Assembly: GCA_019347575.1 (NCBI GenBank)
Contig: JAHWKY010000010.1
Location: forward strand, 1-64,000
Reading direction: 5' to 3'
DNA length: 64,000 bases
Source: Actinomycetota bacterium
GTDB lineage: Bacteria; Actinomycetota; Nitriliruptoria; Nitriliruptorales; Nitriliruptoraceae
The translations under genes and the position numbers were made by a program. Positions 46,516-55,036 of this stretch are shown one piece after another (position 1 is the first letter of the stretch; each line of letters starts with the position of its first letter). A model generated the notes under the pieces. The model ran no database searches. It worked only from the letters and a program-made list of their open reading frames with translations, and was not told the origin of the DNA.

Positions 46516-47246
46516 ATGAGGTTGCGGCGGAGTGCAGTCCGTGTCGCCGCCATCTGCCTCGCCGCGGTGGTCGGGCGGCGTGTAGTGCCAACTCCGACTC
46601 CACGCCCCGCATCCTCGCGATGTCCGACCTCGAGCAGCGGCTCCTGGACGCGGAGGAGCTGCTATCGGACGATCGCTTCCTGAGCGATATCCTCGTCGCG
46701 ACCGATCCCGAGGAACTCGACCGCGTCGCGATCGCCCTCGGCTTCTCGGACGGACCGCGCATCGACACGGATGACGTGATCGCGGTTGGCTTCGGTCTCG
46801 TCAACCCGCAGTTCTGTCCGCCCATCTTCCAGGAGGTCGTGCGTGACGGTGACACGATCGCGTTCCGGTTCCACGACCAGAACTGCGGTCCAGATACGCC
46901 GCTGACGTACGGCTACCTCGCCGTCGCCGGTGTCGTCGACGCCCGCCCCGCCTCGGTGCGAACTTGGATACTTGGGGGCACGAGAACGACCCCGAGTATC
47001 CGAGTTCGCGATGCCAGCGGGTCAGTGGCGGAAGTGGCGGCGCCCCGTCATCACCATGACCAGTCCGTGCTCGTCGGCGGCGGCGACGACCTCGTCGTCT
47101 CGCACGGAACCGCCCGGCTGCACGATGGCGCGGACACCCGCGGCGGCCGCCGCGTCGGGGCCGTCGCGGAAGGGGAAGAACGCGTCGGAGGCGAGCACCG
47201 CCCCGTCGCAGCGACCGTCGGACTTCTTCACCGCGAGCTCGACTGA
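46516..47246 (+). pseudogene. Probable decayed lipoprotein gene with frameshift and lost 3' end
   Basis: An ATG at 46516 opens a signal-peptide-like MRLRRSAVRVAAICLAAVVG, but the sequence CSANSDSTPRILAMSDLEQ that would naturally follow a lipobox lies in another frame from 46581. That second frame gives about 125 plausible residues (ATG 46620 is its first start), ending near GYLAVAGVVDARP with two Cys in NPQFCPPIF and DQNCGPDTP. It then runs without a stop through the 46958 hairpin and into the antisense of purH until 47246. This suggests a frameshift near 46575 and loss of the original end. An intact short protein from 46620 is the alternative. Confidence 0.5.
46958..47009. terminator. 20-bp stem hairpin at the end of purH
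   Basis: GCGAACT, GGATACT and GGGG on the left (46958-46977) pair with CCCC, AGTATCC and AGTTCGC on the right (46990-47009), separated by two U-G wobbles; loop of 12 bases. It lies 13 bases beyond the purH stop (47022) and is oriented to act as its terminator, and possibly for the opposing gene. Confidence 0.75.
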
Positions 47247-48560
47247 GTCGACACGACTCATCTGTCCCGCCCCGACTCCCACGATCTGCCGGTCGCGGGT
47301 CAGGACGATGGCGTTGGATTTGACGTGCTTGGCGACGATCCACCCGAATCGGAGCTCGGCCATCAGGTCGTCGTCCGGCTGCGCCGACGTGACGACCTTC
47401 CACTCGTCGAAGGGCTCGTCCCCGACGTCGCTGTGCTGGACCAGCAGGCCGCCCGCGACGGATCGCAGGGACCACCCGAACTGGGGTCGGGGCGCATCCG
47501 GCATCTGCAGGATGCGCAGGTTCTTCTTCCCTCGCAGGGTCTCGAGCGCCCCATCGTCGTAGCCCGGCGCGATGACCACCTCGGTGAAGACGTCGATGAT
47601 CCGCGAGGCGGTCTCGGCGTCGACGGGCCGGTTCGCCGCGACGATGCCACCGAACGCGGAGACGGGGTCGCCTTCGAGCGCCCGTGCGTACGCCGTCGGC
47701 AGGTCGTAGGCGATGGCGAGGCCGGCCGGGTTGGTGTGCTTGATGATCGCGACGCACGGCTCGTCGAAGTCGATCGCCATCCCCCAGGCGGCGTCGGTGT
47801 CGAGCCAGTTGTTGTACGACATCTCTTTGCCGTGCAGCTGCTCGGCAGCCAGCAGTCCCCCCCGGCCCCCTGGGCCGCCGTACAGCACCGCGGCCTGGTG
47901 GGGGTTCTCGCCGTACCGCAGCTCCTGCTCCAGCGGGAGCGCCATGCCAAGCTGGCTCGGCCACGGTTCCTCGCGCTGGAACCACGCCGCGACATCGGCG
48001 TCGTAGGCCGCCGTGTGCTTGAACGCCGTCGTCGCGAGCGTGACGCGAAGGTCGCGGGTTAGGCCCCCGTGCTCGCGCAGCTCGGCGACGATGATCTCGT
48101 AGTCGCCGGGGTCGACGACGACCCCGACGCCGGCGTGGTTCTTCGCGGCAGCGCGGATCATCGTCGGTCCCCCGATGTCGATCATCTCGACTATCTCGTC
48201 CTCGGACGCCCCGCTGTGCACGGTCTGGCGGAACGGGTAGAGGTTGACGACGACGAGATCGATCGGCGCGACGTCGAGCTCGTCGAGCTGCTCGAGGTGC
48301 TCCGCCTTGGCACGGTCGGCGAGGATGCCCGCATGCACCTTCGGGTGCAGCGTCTTGACCCGCCCGTCGAGGCCCTCGGGGAACCCGGTGAGATCAGCCA
48401 CCTCGGTGACCGGTGTCCCCGAAGTGGCGATCAACGCGGCGGTCGACCCGGTCGAGACGATCTCGATGCCGAGCTCGTGCAGCGATCGGGCCAGATCCTC
48501 GACCCCGGACTTGTCGTACGTGCTCACCAGAGCACGACGGACCTCGACGACGTCACTCAC
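47022..48560 (-). CDS. purH: Bifunctional AICAR formyltransferase/IMP cyclohydrolase
   Basis: 512 residues from GTG 48560, which overlaps the purN stop as GTGA. The N-terminal cyclohydrolase/MGS-like domain (about 8-200) has ALVSTYDKSGVEDLARSL, GRVKTLHPKVHAGIL near 68 and IDIGGPTMIRAAAKNH. The formyltransferase domain follows with RYGENPHQAAVLYG near 215, IIKHTNPAGLA with the catalytic Lys-His near 270, and KHVKSNAIVL near 410. It carries out the last two steps to IMP using 10-formyl-THF. Frames running on upstream to 49709 are shadows of purN. Confidence 0.95.
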   Translation of the reverse strand: MSDVVEVRRALVSTYDKSGVEDLARSLHELGIEIVSTGSTAALIATSGTPVTEVADLTGFPEGLDGRVKTLHPKVHAGILADRAKAEHLEQLDELDVAPIDLVVVNLYPFRQTVHSGASEDEIVEMIDIGGPTMIRAAAKNHAGVGVVVDPGDYEIIVAELREHGGLTRDLRVTLATTAFKHTAAYDADVAAWFQREEPWPSQLGMALPLEQELRYGENPHQAAVLYGGPGGRGGLLAAEQLHGKEMSYNNWLDTDAAWGMAIDFDEPCVAIIKHTNPAGLAIAYDLPTAYARALEGDPVSAFGGIVAANRPVDAETASRIIDVFTEVVIAPGYDDGALETLRGKKNLRILQMPDAPRPQFGWSLRSVAGGLLVQHSDVGDEPFDEWKVVTSAQPDDDLMAELRFGWIVAKHVKSNAIVLTRDRQIVGVGAGQMSRVDSVELAVKKSDGRCDGAVLASDAFFPFRDGPDAAAAAGVRAIVQPGGSVRDDEVVAAADEHGLVMVMTGRRHFRH

Positions 48561-49174
48561 GACGTGGACTCCTCGGTGATGTGAACATGGCGTCCCTCGA
48601 CCCGGAGACGACCGTGGCACAGAAGCTTCACGCACCGGGGCAGCAGCTCGTGCTCGACCGCCTTCACCCGCTCGTGGAGCGACCCCTCGGTGTCGTCCTC
48701 GCGGATCTCGACCGCTCGCTGACCGATGATCGGCCCGTGGTCGACCTGTTCGTCGACGAGGTGGACCGTGCAGCCGGTCACCTTGACCCCGTAGTCCAGG
48801 GCGTCCCGGACCGCGTGGGCGCCCCGGAACGCCGGCAGCAGCGACGGGTGGGTGTTCACGACGCGGCCCGGCCAAGTCCCCAGGAACTCGCCCGAGACCA
48901 GCTTCATGAACCCGGCGAGGACGACCGCCTCGGGCTGGTGCTCCTGGAGTGCCGCGACGAGGGACTTCTCCCAGGTCGGACGGTCGGGGTGGTCGGCCAG
49001 ATCGACGGCGACGGTGGCGATGCCGCGCTGACGTGCCCGTTCGAGGCCGTAGGCGTCGCGTTTGTCGCTGCCGACGACCACGACCTCGCCGCCGAAGTCG
49101 GGGTCGGCATCGATGGCGTCGAGCAGCGCCTGCAGGTTGGTGCCGGAACCCGAGATCAGGACGGCGAGCCGCAC
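48557..49174 (-). CDS. purN: Phosphoribosylglycinamide formyltransferase
   Basis: 205 residues, the typical PurN length. LAVLISGSGTNLQALLDAI near 3 binds the phosphoribosyl group; LAGFMKLVSGEFL near 85 and GRVVNTHPSLLPAFRG near 103 carry the Asn-x-His of the active site; CTVHLVDEQVDHGPII near 135 holds the catalytic Asp. It formylates GAR using 10-formyl-THF in purine synthesis. It forms a two-gene operon with purH and diverges from the cell-wall protein gene at 49302. Confidence 0.95.
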   Translation of the reverse strand: MRLAVLISGSGTNLQALLDAIDADPDFGGEVVVVGSDKRDAYGLERARQRGIATVAVDLADHPDRPTWEKSLVAALQEHQPEAVVLAGFMKLVSGEFLGTWPGRVVNTHPSLLPAFRGAHAVRDALDYGVKVTGCTVHLVDEQVDHGPIIGQRAVEIREDDTEGSLHERVKAVEHELLPRCVKLLCHGRLRVEGRHVHITEESTS

Positions 49175-49301
49175 GCGTCCTCCTCGACATCGACCTGAGC
49201 CAGCGGTACGAGGAGGCTAGTCGAGGGGGTAGCGCGCGGAACGGCGGCCAGCGTGGCAACCTCACCCCTCCTCGACGCCGACCACAGCGGGGGATCACGA
49301 C

Positions 49302-51608
49302 GTGAGGATCAGGTTCATCGGGGCTGCGACCGCCGCCATGCTCGTCGCCGGGGTGCCGCTGACGCTGCAGGGCGCGGGTCCGGGCACGGAGACGCTCGCA
49401 GCCGTCCCAGCCGCCGAGACGACCGCGTCGGCAGTCGCCGTGGAGTCCGCGACGACCCCCGCCGGAGATGAGCCGACCGCGGCTGCGGTCACGCCTGACC
49501 CGGTCGAGGTCCCCGGTCAGCCGCCCGCCTGCGTCACAACGGCCTCGCAGAAGCACGACATCGTGCGCCTGTCCGGGGACGACCGCTTCGCGACCGCAGC
49601 CTGTGCCTCGCAGCTCACTTACCCCGAGGGCGCCGCCACGGTCCTGCTCGCCCGGGGCGACGAGGCAGGCGGGTACGCCGACGCGCTCGCGGGGACGGTG
49701 CTCGCGCACGCCGAGTCCGCGCCGGTGCTGATGACCCGCCCCGACGAGCTGCCCTCGGCCACCCGGACCGAGCTCGAGAGGCTCGACCCCGAACGCGTGC
49801 TGGTGCTCGGCGGAACGAAGGCGGTGAGCAACGCGGTCGTGCGTCAGGTCGAGGGACTCGGCGTCACGGCCGAGCGTGTGGCCGGCGACGACCGCGCCGG
49901 CACTGCGGCGGCGATCGCGGACCGGGTCGGTGCGAGCGGCACCGCGTTCGTCGTCAACGGCTTCCGTCCTCCCGATGCGCTCGTCGCCGGCGCGGTCGCG
50001 GCCCGGGCTGGCGCCGCCCTGCTGCTGGTGGACGACGATCGCGTGCCCCCCAGCACGGCAGCTGCCCTGGAGGGCGTCGGCGAGGTGGTGATCATCGGTG
50101 GCTACGGCGTCGTCAGCGAGTCAGCGGAGGCGGCACTCGTCGGGCTCGTGCCGAAGGTCCGGCGCGTCTCGGGAGCCAGCCGCGACGAGACCGCCGCCTC
50201 GGTCGCGCGCACGTTCCCCGCGGACGCCACGCTCCACGTCGTGGCCGGAGCCGACCGCAGCCTCGTCGACGCGATCGCAGCCGGGTGGCTCGCTGCGCTC
50301 CCCGGCGGTGGGCCGGTGCTCTACGCCGAGCGGGACGCGCCCGGACACGGCAGCGACCGCTACCTGCGCCTCGGTGGGCTTGCCGACCGTCCTCCTGCGC
50401 GTCTCCTCGGAGGCACGAGCGTGCTGAGCGACGACCTCGTCGCGACCCTCGAGCAACGCTACGACGAGGCCACGGCGGGCGGCCCGCAGCCCGAGCTGCG
50501 AGCCTTCTGGGTCCACCTGTTCGACTCGGCGCTCAAGTCGCCAGCCGGGATCGATCGCGTGCTCGACGCGGCGACACGTGCGAACCTCAACACCGTGGTC
50601 GTGCAGGTCGTGCGACGTCACGACGCCTACTACGCCAGCGACGTGCTGCCCCGTACCTCCGACCCGGCGATGCCACGCGACCTCGACCTGCTGGGGCGCC
50701 TGATCCCGGCGGCCAAGGCGCGCGGGCTCGACGTCCACGCCTGGTTCGTGCTCGCGCCGGCCTACCACGGCGCCTACGACGAGGTGGGACTACCCCCCGG
50801 TCACGTCTACCGCGACCACGGCCCGGCCAGCTCCGACCCGTGGACCACCGTCTCCCACGACGGCAGGACCAGCGACTACCTCGACCTCGGGGTGCCCGCC
50901 GTACAGGACCACGTCGTCGCGATGATCACCGAGGTAGCGTCGCGCTACGACGTCGCCGCCATCCACCTCGACTACCTGCGCTACGACGGCACCGCGTGGG
51001 GCTACCACCCTGCCGTGCTGGCTCGCTTCCGCGACGCCACCGGCCGCAGCGACCGCCCCGCCACCACCGATGGCCAGTGGAGCGACTTCCGACGGGGCCT
51101 GATGAGCGAGCTCGCGCAACGCATCCACGATGCCGTCGACGCGATCGACCCGGACATCCGCATCAGCATGGCGGCGATCGCTCAGGGGCGTGGCCCAACG
51201 GAGCTCGGCGGCTTCGCCAGGACAAGGGCGTACGCCGAGAAGTTCCAGGACTGGCCGATGTGGCTGCAGCGCGGGTGGATCGACGACGTGATGCCGATGA
51301 TCTACTTCCGCGAGAACCACTCCGACCACCGCGCCTGGCACCGGGACTGGATCGGCTTCGCGGATGGGTTGGTCGACGGGCCGGGAGAGGTCGCCTACGG
51401 TCACGCCGCGTACCTCAACAACGTGGCGGAGTCGATGGCCCAGCTCGAGGCAGGTCTCGCCGCGACCTCGGGAGCGGTGCTGTTCAGCTACCAGCAGGAC
51501 ACGTGCCAGCCGGCATCGGACGTCGTGTGCTCGTCGGTCGACCCGATCGGGTCGCTGCTCGGTCACCTCCGCGCCGGCCGCTTCGCCGCTCCCGCTCCGG
51601 CGCCGTAG
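49302..51608 (+). CDS. Cell-wall-binding repeat protein with a family-10-like glycoside hydrolase domain
   Basis: 768 residues. A signal peptide (about 1-25) and an Ala/Thr-rich spacer lead to three cell-wall-binding type 2 repeats (about 85-395: RLSGDDRFATAACASQL, RVAGDDRAGTAAAIADRV, RVSGASRDETAASVAR). From about 404 a GHL10/DUF187-like domain starts ELRAFWVHLFDSALKSPAGI, with VDVHAWFVL-type strands, AAIHLDYLRYDG near 552 and a conserved DDVMPMIYFRE near 662. Such domains are barrel-fold glycoside-hydrolase-like proteins of wall-associated enzymes. It is secreted and probably binds wall polymer while cutting or sensing a glycan; substrate unknown. GTG start. Confidence 0.82.
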   Translation: MRIRFIGAATAAMLVAGVPLTLQGAGPGTETLAAVPAAETTASAVAVESATTPAGDEPTAAAVTPDPVEVPGQPPACVTTASQKHDIVRLSGDDRFATAACASQLTYPEGAATVLLARGDEAGGYADALAGTVLAHAESAPVLMTRPDELPSATRTELERLDPERVLVLGGTKAVSNAVVRQVEGLGVTAERVAGDDRAGTAAAIADRVGASGTAFVVNGFRPPDALVAGAVAARAGAALLLVDDDRVPPSTAAALEGVGEVVIIGGYGVVSESAEAALVGLVPKVRRVSGASRDETAASVARTFPADATLHVVAGADRSLVDAIAAGWLAALPGGGPVLYAERDAPGHGSDRYLRLGGLADRPPARLLGGTSVLSDDLVATLEQRYDEATAGGPQPELRAFWVHLFDSALKSPAGIDRVLDAATRANLNTVVVQVVRRHDAYYASDVLPRTSDPAMPRDLDLLGRLIPAAKARGLDVHAWFVLAPAYHGAYDEVGLPPGHVYRDHGPASSDPWTTVSHDGRTSDYLDLGVPAVQDHVVAMITEVASRYDVAAIHLDYLRYDGTAWGYHPAVLARFRDATGRSDRPATTDGQWSDFRRGLMSELAQRIHDAVDAIDPDIRISMAAIAQGRGPTELGGFARTRAYAEKFQDWPMWLQRGWIDDVMPMIYFRENHSDHRAWHRDWIGFADGLVDGPGEVAYGHAAYLNNVAESMAQLEAGLAATSGAVLFSYQQDTCQPASDVVCSSVDPIGSLLGHLRAGRFAAPAPAP

Positions 51609-51615
51609 ACCGCCG

Positions 51616-52143
51616 ATGCGAGGGGACCTCGCGATCCACGCACGGCTGCTGCTGCGGCCGCGGGGCATCATCGGGCTCGTGGGGACCACGGCAGCGGCGA
51701 GTGCCCTGGCAGCCACTTACCTGGCGTGGTACGAGGTCCGGGCCGATGTCGCCATGCTGGGCTCGAGCCAGGACACCGCGGTGGCATCGCTCGCCGGCTG
51801 GCAGGCGCACCCCTGGGGCTGGCTCGCCCCGGCCGTCTCGATCGTGGCGATCATCGCCGCGATCGGGGTCGCCATCGACCGCCCCGCACGCTCGGCAGGA
51901 CGCATCCAGCTCGCGTGCGGCAGCGTCCTGGCCCTGATCGCGGCGCTCGGGGCGCTCGTGCTCCCGCCGGTCTCCCGCTTCGACGTGGCCGGGAGCCGGT
52001 TACGGGAGCTCGCCGGCCTCGCGGAGCGGCTGCCCAGCGACGTCGAGATGACGTTCACGACGACCACCGCCGCCGGGCTGTGGGTCATGCTCGCCGCAGC
52101 CGCGCTGCTCGTGGCCTCGGGGCTGGCTGAACGCCAGCTGTGA
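51616..52143 (+). CDS. Four-helix membrane protein of unknown function
   Basis: 175 residues from ATG 51616, only 7 bases after the preceding stop. Four hydrophobic segments (about 16-35, 62-82, 98-115, 148-168) with an extracytoplasmic loop between the first two and another before the last that contains an LPSDVEMTFTTT stretch. No family is recognised; there is no charged transport motif. Its tight spacing to the wall-binding gene suggests cotranscription. Confidence 0.65.
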   Translation: MRGDLAIHARLLLRPRGIIGLVGTTAAASALAATYLAWYEVRADVAMLGSSQDTAVASLAGWQAHPWGWLAPAVSIVAIIAAIGVAIDRPARSAGRIQLACGSVLALIAALGALVLPPVSRFDVAGSRLRELAGLAERLPSDVEMTFTTTTAAGLWVMLAAAALLVASGLAERQL

Positions 52144-52475
52144 TCAGCGCCTCGCGCGACGACCGTGGTCCTCGCATCCCCGAGGCGGGCACCGGTGACG
52201 GAAACGCGCGTGGACGCGTGTTGTGGTCAGGCCGGCAGCTCCGCTCGCGTCGCCCGTGACGGAAACGCGCGTGGACGCGCGTTGTGGTCAGGCCGGCAGC
52301 TCCGCTCCGCGTCGCCCGTGACGGAAACGCGCGTGGACGCGCGTTGTGGTCAGGCCGGCAGCTCCGCTCGCGTCGCCCGTGACGGAGACGCGCGTGGACG
52401 CGCGTTCCCGTCGGGGCGCGCCGGCGTCCTAGGGTTGGCGCCGCTGGCGACCCGATCGATGGGGAGGGATCGACC
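52144..52475. repeat. Gene-free region with 61-bp tandem palindromic repeat (3.5 copies)
   Basis: Units begin at 52195, 52256, 52318 and (partial) 52379 to about 52412, with lengths 61, 62 and 61. Each starts GTGACGGAAACGCGCG and contains the palindrome ACGCGCGT-GG-ACGCGCGT (one base changed in unit 1), followed by GGTCAGGCCGGCAGCTCCGC. The palindrome can form a hairpin or act as a protein-binding dyad. The region ends before DoxX (52476). Elsewhere in this gap I see no gene. Confidence 0.85.
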
Positions 52476-53009
52476 GTGGGGGACACCGACGCCGTCAACC
52501 TCGCGCTGCTCGTCCTGCGCCTGACGCTCGCCGTCGTGATGTTCGCGCACGGCTGGGCGCACCTCTTCAGCGGGGGACGCATCCCGGGCGTCGCCAAGTG
52601 GTTCGAGAGCCTCGGCATGCGGCCCGGCCGGCTCCACGCGTGGCTCGCGAGCCTCACCGAGGTCGGCGTGGCGCCACTCCTCGCGCTGGGGTTGCTGACG
52701 CCGGTCGCGATGGCAGCCACCGCGGGGCTGCTCATCGTCGCGTGGATCACCAACCACCGGGACGCGGGGTTCTTCGTCTACAACCGGCCCACCGAGGGCT
52801 ACGAGTACGTGATGTCGCTGATCGCGATGACCTTCGTCGGAGCCGTGCTCGGTGCGGGCGAGTGGTCGCTGGACCGGGCGCTCGACCTCGGCGGGGACCT
52901 CAGCGGCTGGGTCGGCGCGGTGATCTTCCTCGTGGTCGGGGTCGGCGGGGCTGCCGGGCTGCTCCTGGTCTTCTGGCGCCCCCCGGAGCCGGAGGCAGCC
53001 GAGGACTAG
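52476..53009 (+). CDS. DoxX-family membrane protein
   Basis: 177 residues with four membrane helices (about 6-27, 62-85, 97-117, 130-155). MFAHGWAHLFSGGRIPG near 27 and the second-helix TEVGVAPLLALGLLTPVAMA near 60 match the DoxX group, which is linked in some bacteria to thiol or redox stress membrane complexes. The C terminus is acidic. Its role here is unknown; it follows the tandem palindromic repeat and precedes hyuA by 47 bases. Confidence 0.85.
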   Translation: MGDTDAVNLALLVLRLTLAVVMFAHGWAHLFSGGRIPGVAKWFESLGMRPGRLHAWLASLTEVGVAPLLALGLLTPVAMAATAGLLIVAWITNHRDAGFFVYNRPTEGYEYVMSLIAMTFVGAVLGAGEWSLDRALDLGGDLSGWVGAVIFLVVGVGGAAGLLLVFWRPPEPEAAED

Positions 53010-53056
53010 CGCCGTCCCGCGGTTAGGGTCGTCGCGGCTCGAGGGAAGGCGGCGCC

Positions 53057-55036
53057 ATACGGCTCGGTTGCGACGTCGGCGGCACCTTCACCGACCTCGT
53101 GCTGATCGATGGCGACGAGGTCCGCGTCGCCAAGGTGCCCTCCACGCCGGGGAACCAGTCGGAGGGCGTCCTCGCGGGCCTGGCGCGGCTCGACGTCGAT
53201 GCCGCGGCCATCACGCGCTTCGCGCACGGCACGACCGCCGCCACCAACGCGGTGCTCGAACGGCGTCTCGCCCGGACGGTCCTCGTCACGACCCGAGGCT
53301 TCCGTGACCTGCTCGAGATCGGTCGGCAGGATCGCCCCGACCTCTACGACCTGACCGTCGACCGCCCCGCCCCGCTCGTCACCCGCGACCTCGTGGTCGA
53401 GGTGCAAGAACGGATCAGCGCCGACGGGACCGTGCTCGTCGCGCTCGATGACCCCGGAGCCGTCGCCGCGGCGGTCCGGGACCTGCGGCCGGAAGCGGTC
53501 GCGATCTGCCTGCTGTTCGCGTTCGTCGACGACCGCCACGAGCGCGCCATCGCGGATCTGCTCGACGACGTCCCGGTATCGCGCTCGAGCGACGTGCTGC
53601 CGGTCTTCCGCGAGTACGAACGCGCCTCGACCACCACGCTCAACGCCGCACTGGCACCCGAGATGCGCCGCTACCTCGGCAGCCTCGACGGCCGTCTCCA
53701 CGACATCGGACTGTCGGTCCCGGTGGAGGTGATGCGCTCGGGTGGCGGCACGTTCACCGGCCAGGTCGGGGCGCGCTACCCGGTCCACACGCTGCTGTCG
53801 GGACCTGCAGCCGGGGCCTGGGGCGCAGCGGCGGTGGGACGCGCTACGGGGTTCGACGACGTCATCGCCTTCGACATGGGGGGCACCTCCACCGACGTCA
53901 CCCTCGTGGAGGGCGGCGTGCCCGCGACCACGGCCGAGGGCACGATCGACGGACTGCCGTTCGCGGTCCGGACCACCGACATCCACACGGTCGGTGCCGG
54001 CGGCGGCAGCATCGCGTGGCGCGACGCGGGCGGGGCGCTACGGGTGGGCCCGCGCTCGGCCGGGGCCGATCCGGGGCCGGCTTGCTACGGCCGGGGCGGT
54101 ACGGAGCCCACGGTCACGGATGCCAACGTCGTGCTGGGGCGTCTGCCGTCGGACGTGCTCCTCGGCGGTCACCTCGCGCTCGATCATCAGGCCGGCACGG
54201 ATGCGGTCGGACGGCTGGCCGACGACGTGGGTCTCGGGCTCACGCAGACCGCTCTCGGGATCGTGCAGGTCGTCGAGGCGCACATGGTGAAGGCGCTGCG
54301 GGTCGTGTCGGTCGAGCGCGGCAAGGATCCGCGCGACTTCACGCTCGTCCCCTTCGGCGGAGCCGGGGCGCTGCACCAGGCGGCTCTCGCCCGGCAACTG
54401 GGCTGTCGTCGGGTGCTCGTGCCGCCGAACCCCGGCGTGTTGTCCGCTCTGGGTCTGCTCACCGCGCCGCTCACGGTCGACGCGGTGCGGACCCACCTCG
54501 TGGACGCCGCGAGCGTCGCGAGGTCCGAGATCGAGAAGATGTGGAGCGAGCTGGCCGACGAGTGCCAGCGGCTGCTGGCGGAACAGGGCGTGGCTGACCC
54601 CACCATCACGCGCACGGCGGACCTGCGGTACCGCGGACAGGCGTTCGAACTCGAGATCCCAGCTGAGGACGCCAGTCCCGATCACCTCTCCGCGTTGTTC
54701 CACGAGGCGCACCGCGAGCGCTACGGGTACGACCAACCCGGCGAGGAGGTCGAGATCGTCAACCTGCGCGCACGGGGCGAGGGCCCCCGCCCCGACGTCG
54801 TCCTGCCTCCTGTAGCGCCGGGGCGGGGCGCCGCGGAGGCTCGGACGGGGACGGTCCGTCTCTGGGAGGATGACGGTGCGGTGGATGCCGCGCGCTACCG
54901 ACGCGACCGGCTCGGCGCGGGCGACGCCATCGAAGGTCCTGCCGTCGTCGAGGGGATCGATGCGACCGTGCTGATCGCACCGGGACAGGCCGCGACGGTG
55001 GACGACCTCGGCAGCCTGCTCATCGAGGAGCAGTGA
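53057..55036 (+). CDS. hyuA: Hydantoinase/oxoprolinase subunit A, apparent ATA start
   Basis: About 659 residues if it starts at ATA 53057. The conserved N-terminal nucleotide-binding segment RLGCDVGGTFTDLVLIDG is encoded from 53060 and the first standard start, GTG 53099, would remove it. The in-frame TAG at 53024 leaves no ATG, GTG or TTG between. Later landmarks are TTAATNAVLERR, SGPAAGAWGAAAVG, FDMGGTSTDVTLVEGG near 275 and GSIAWRDAGGALRVGPRSAG. This ATP-dependent amidohydrolase subunit cleaves 5-oxoproline or hydantoin rings. It overlaps hyuB as GTGATG. A sequencing error hiding a usual start is the alternative. Confidence 0.9.
   Translation: MRLGCDVGGTFTDLVLIDGDEVRVAKVPSTPGNQSEGVLAGLARLDVDAAAITRFAHGTTAATNAVLERRLARTVLVTTRGFRDLLEIGRQDRPDLYDLTVDRPAPLVTRDLVVEVQERISADGTVLVALDDPGAVAAAVRDLRPEAVAICLLFAFVDDRHERAIADLLDDVPVSRSSDVLPVFREYERASTTTLNAALAPEMRRYLGSLDGRLHDIGLSVPVEVMRSGGGTFTGQVGARYPVHTLLSGPAAGAWGAAAVGRATGFDDVIAFDMGGTSTDVTLVEGGVPATTAEGTIDGLPFAVRTTDIHTVGAGGGSIAWRDAGGALRVGPRSAGADPGPACYGRGGTEPTVTDANVVLGRLPSDVLLGGHLALDHQAGTDAVGRLADDVGLGLTQTALGIVQVVEAHMVKALRVVSVERGKDPRDFTLVPFGGAGALHQAALARQLGCRRVLVPPNPGVLSALGLLTAPLTVDAVRTHLVDAASVARSEIEKMWSELADECQRLLAEQGVADPTITRTADLRYRGQAFELEIPAEDASPDHLSALFHEAHRERYGYDQPGEEVEIVNLRARGEGPRPDVVLPPVAPGRGAAEARTGTVRLWEDDGAVDAARYRRDRLGAGDAIEGPAVVEGIDATVLIAPGQAATVDDLGSLLIEEQ

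Noticed and set aside
52195-52412. CRISPR array
   Set aside because: The repeat unit is continuous with no variable spacers, and no cas genes are present.
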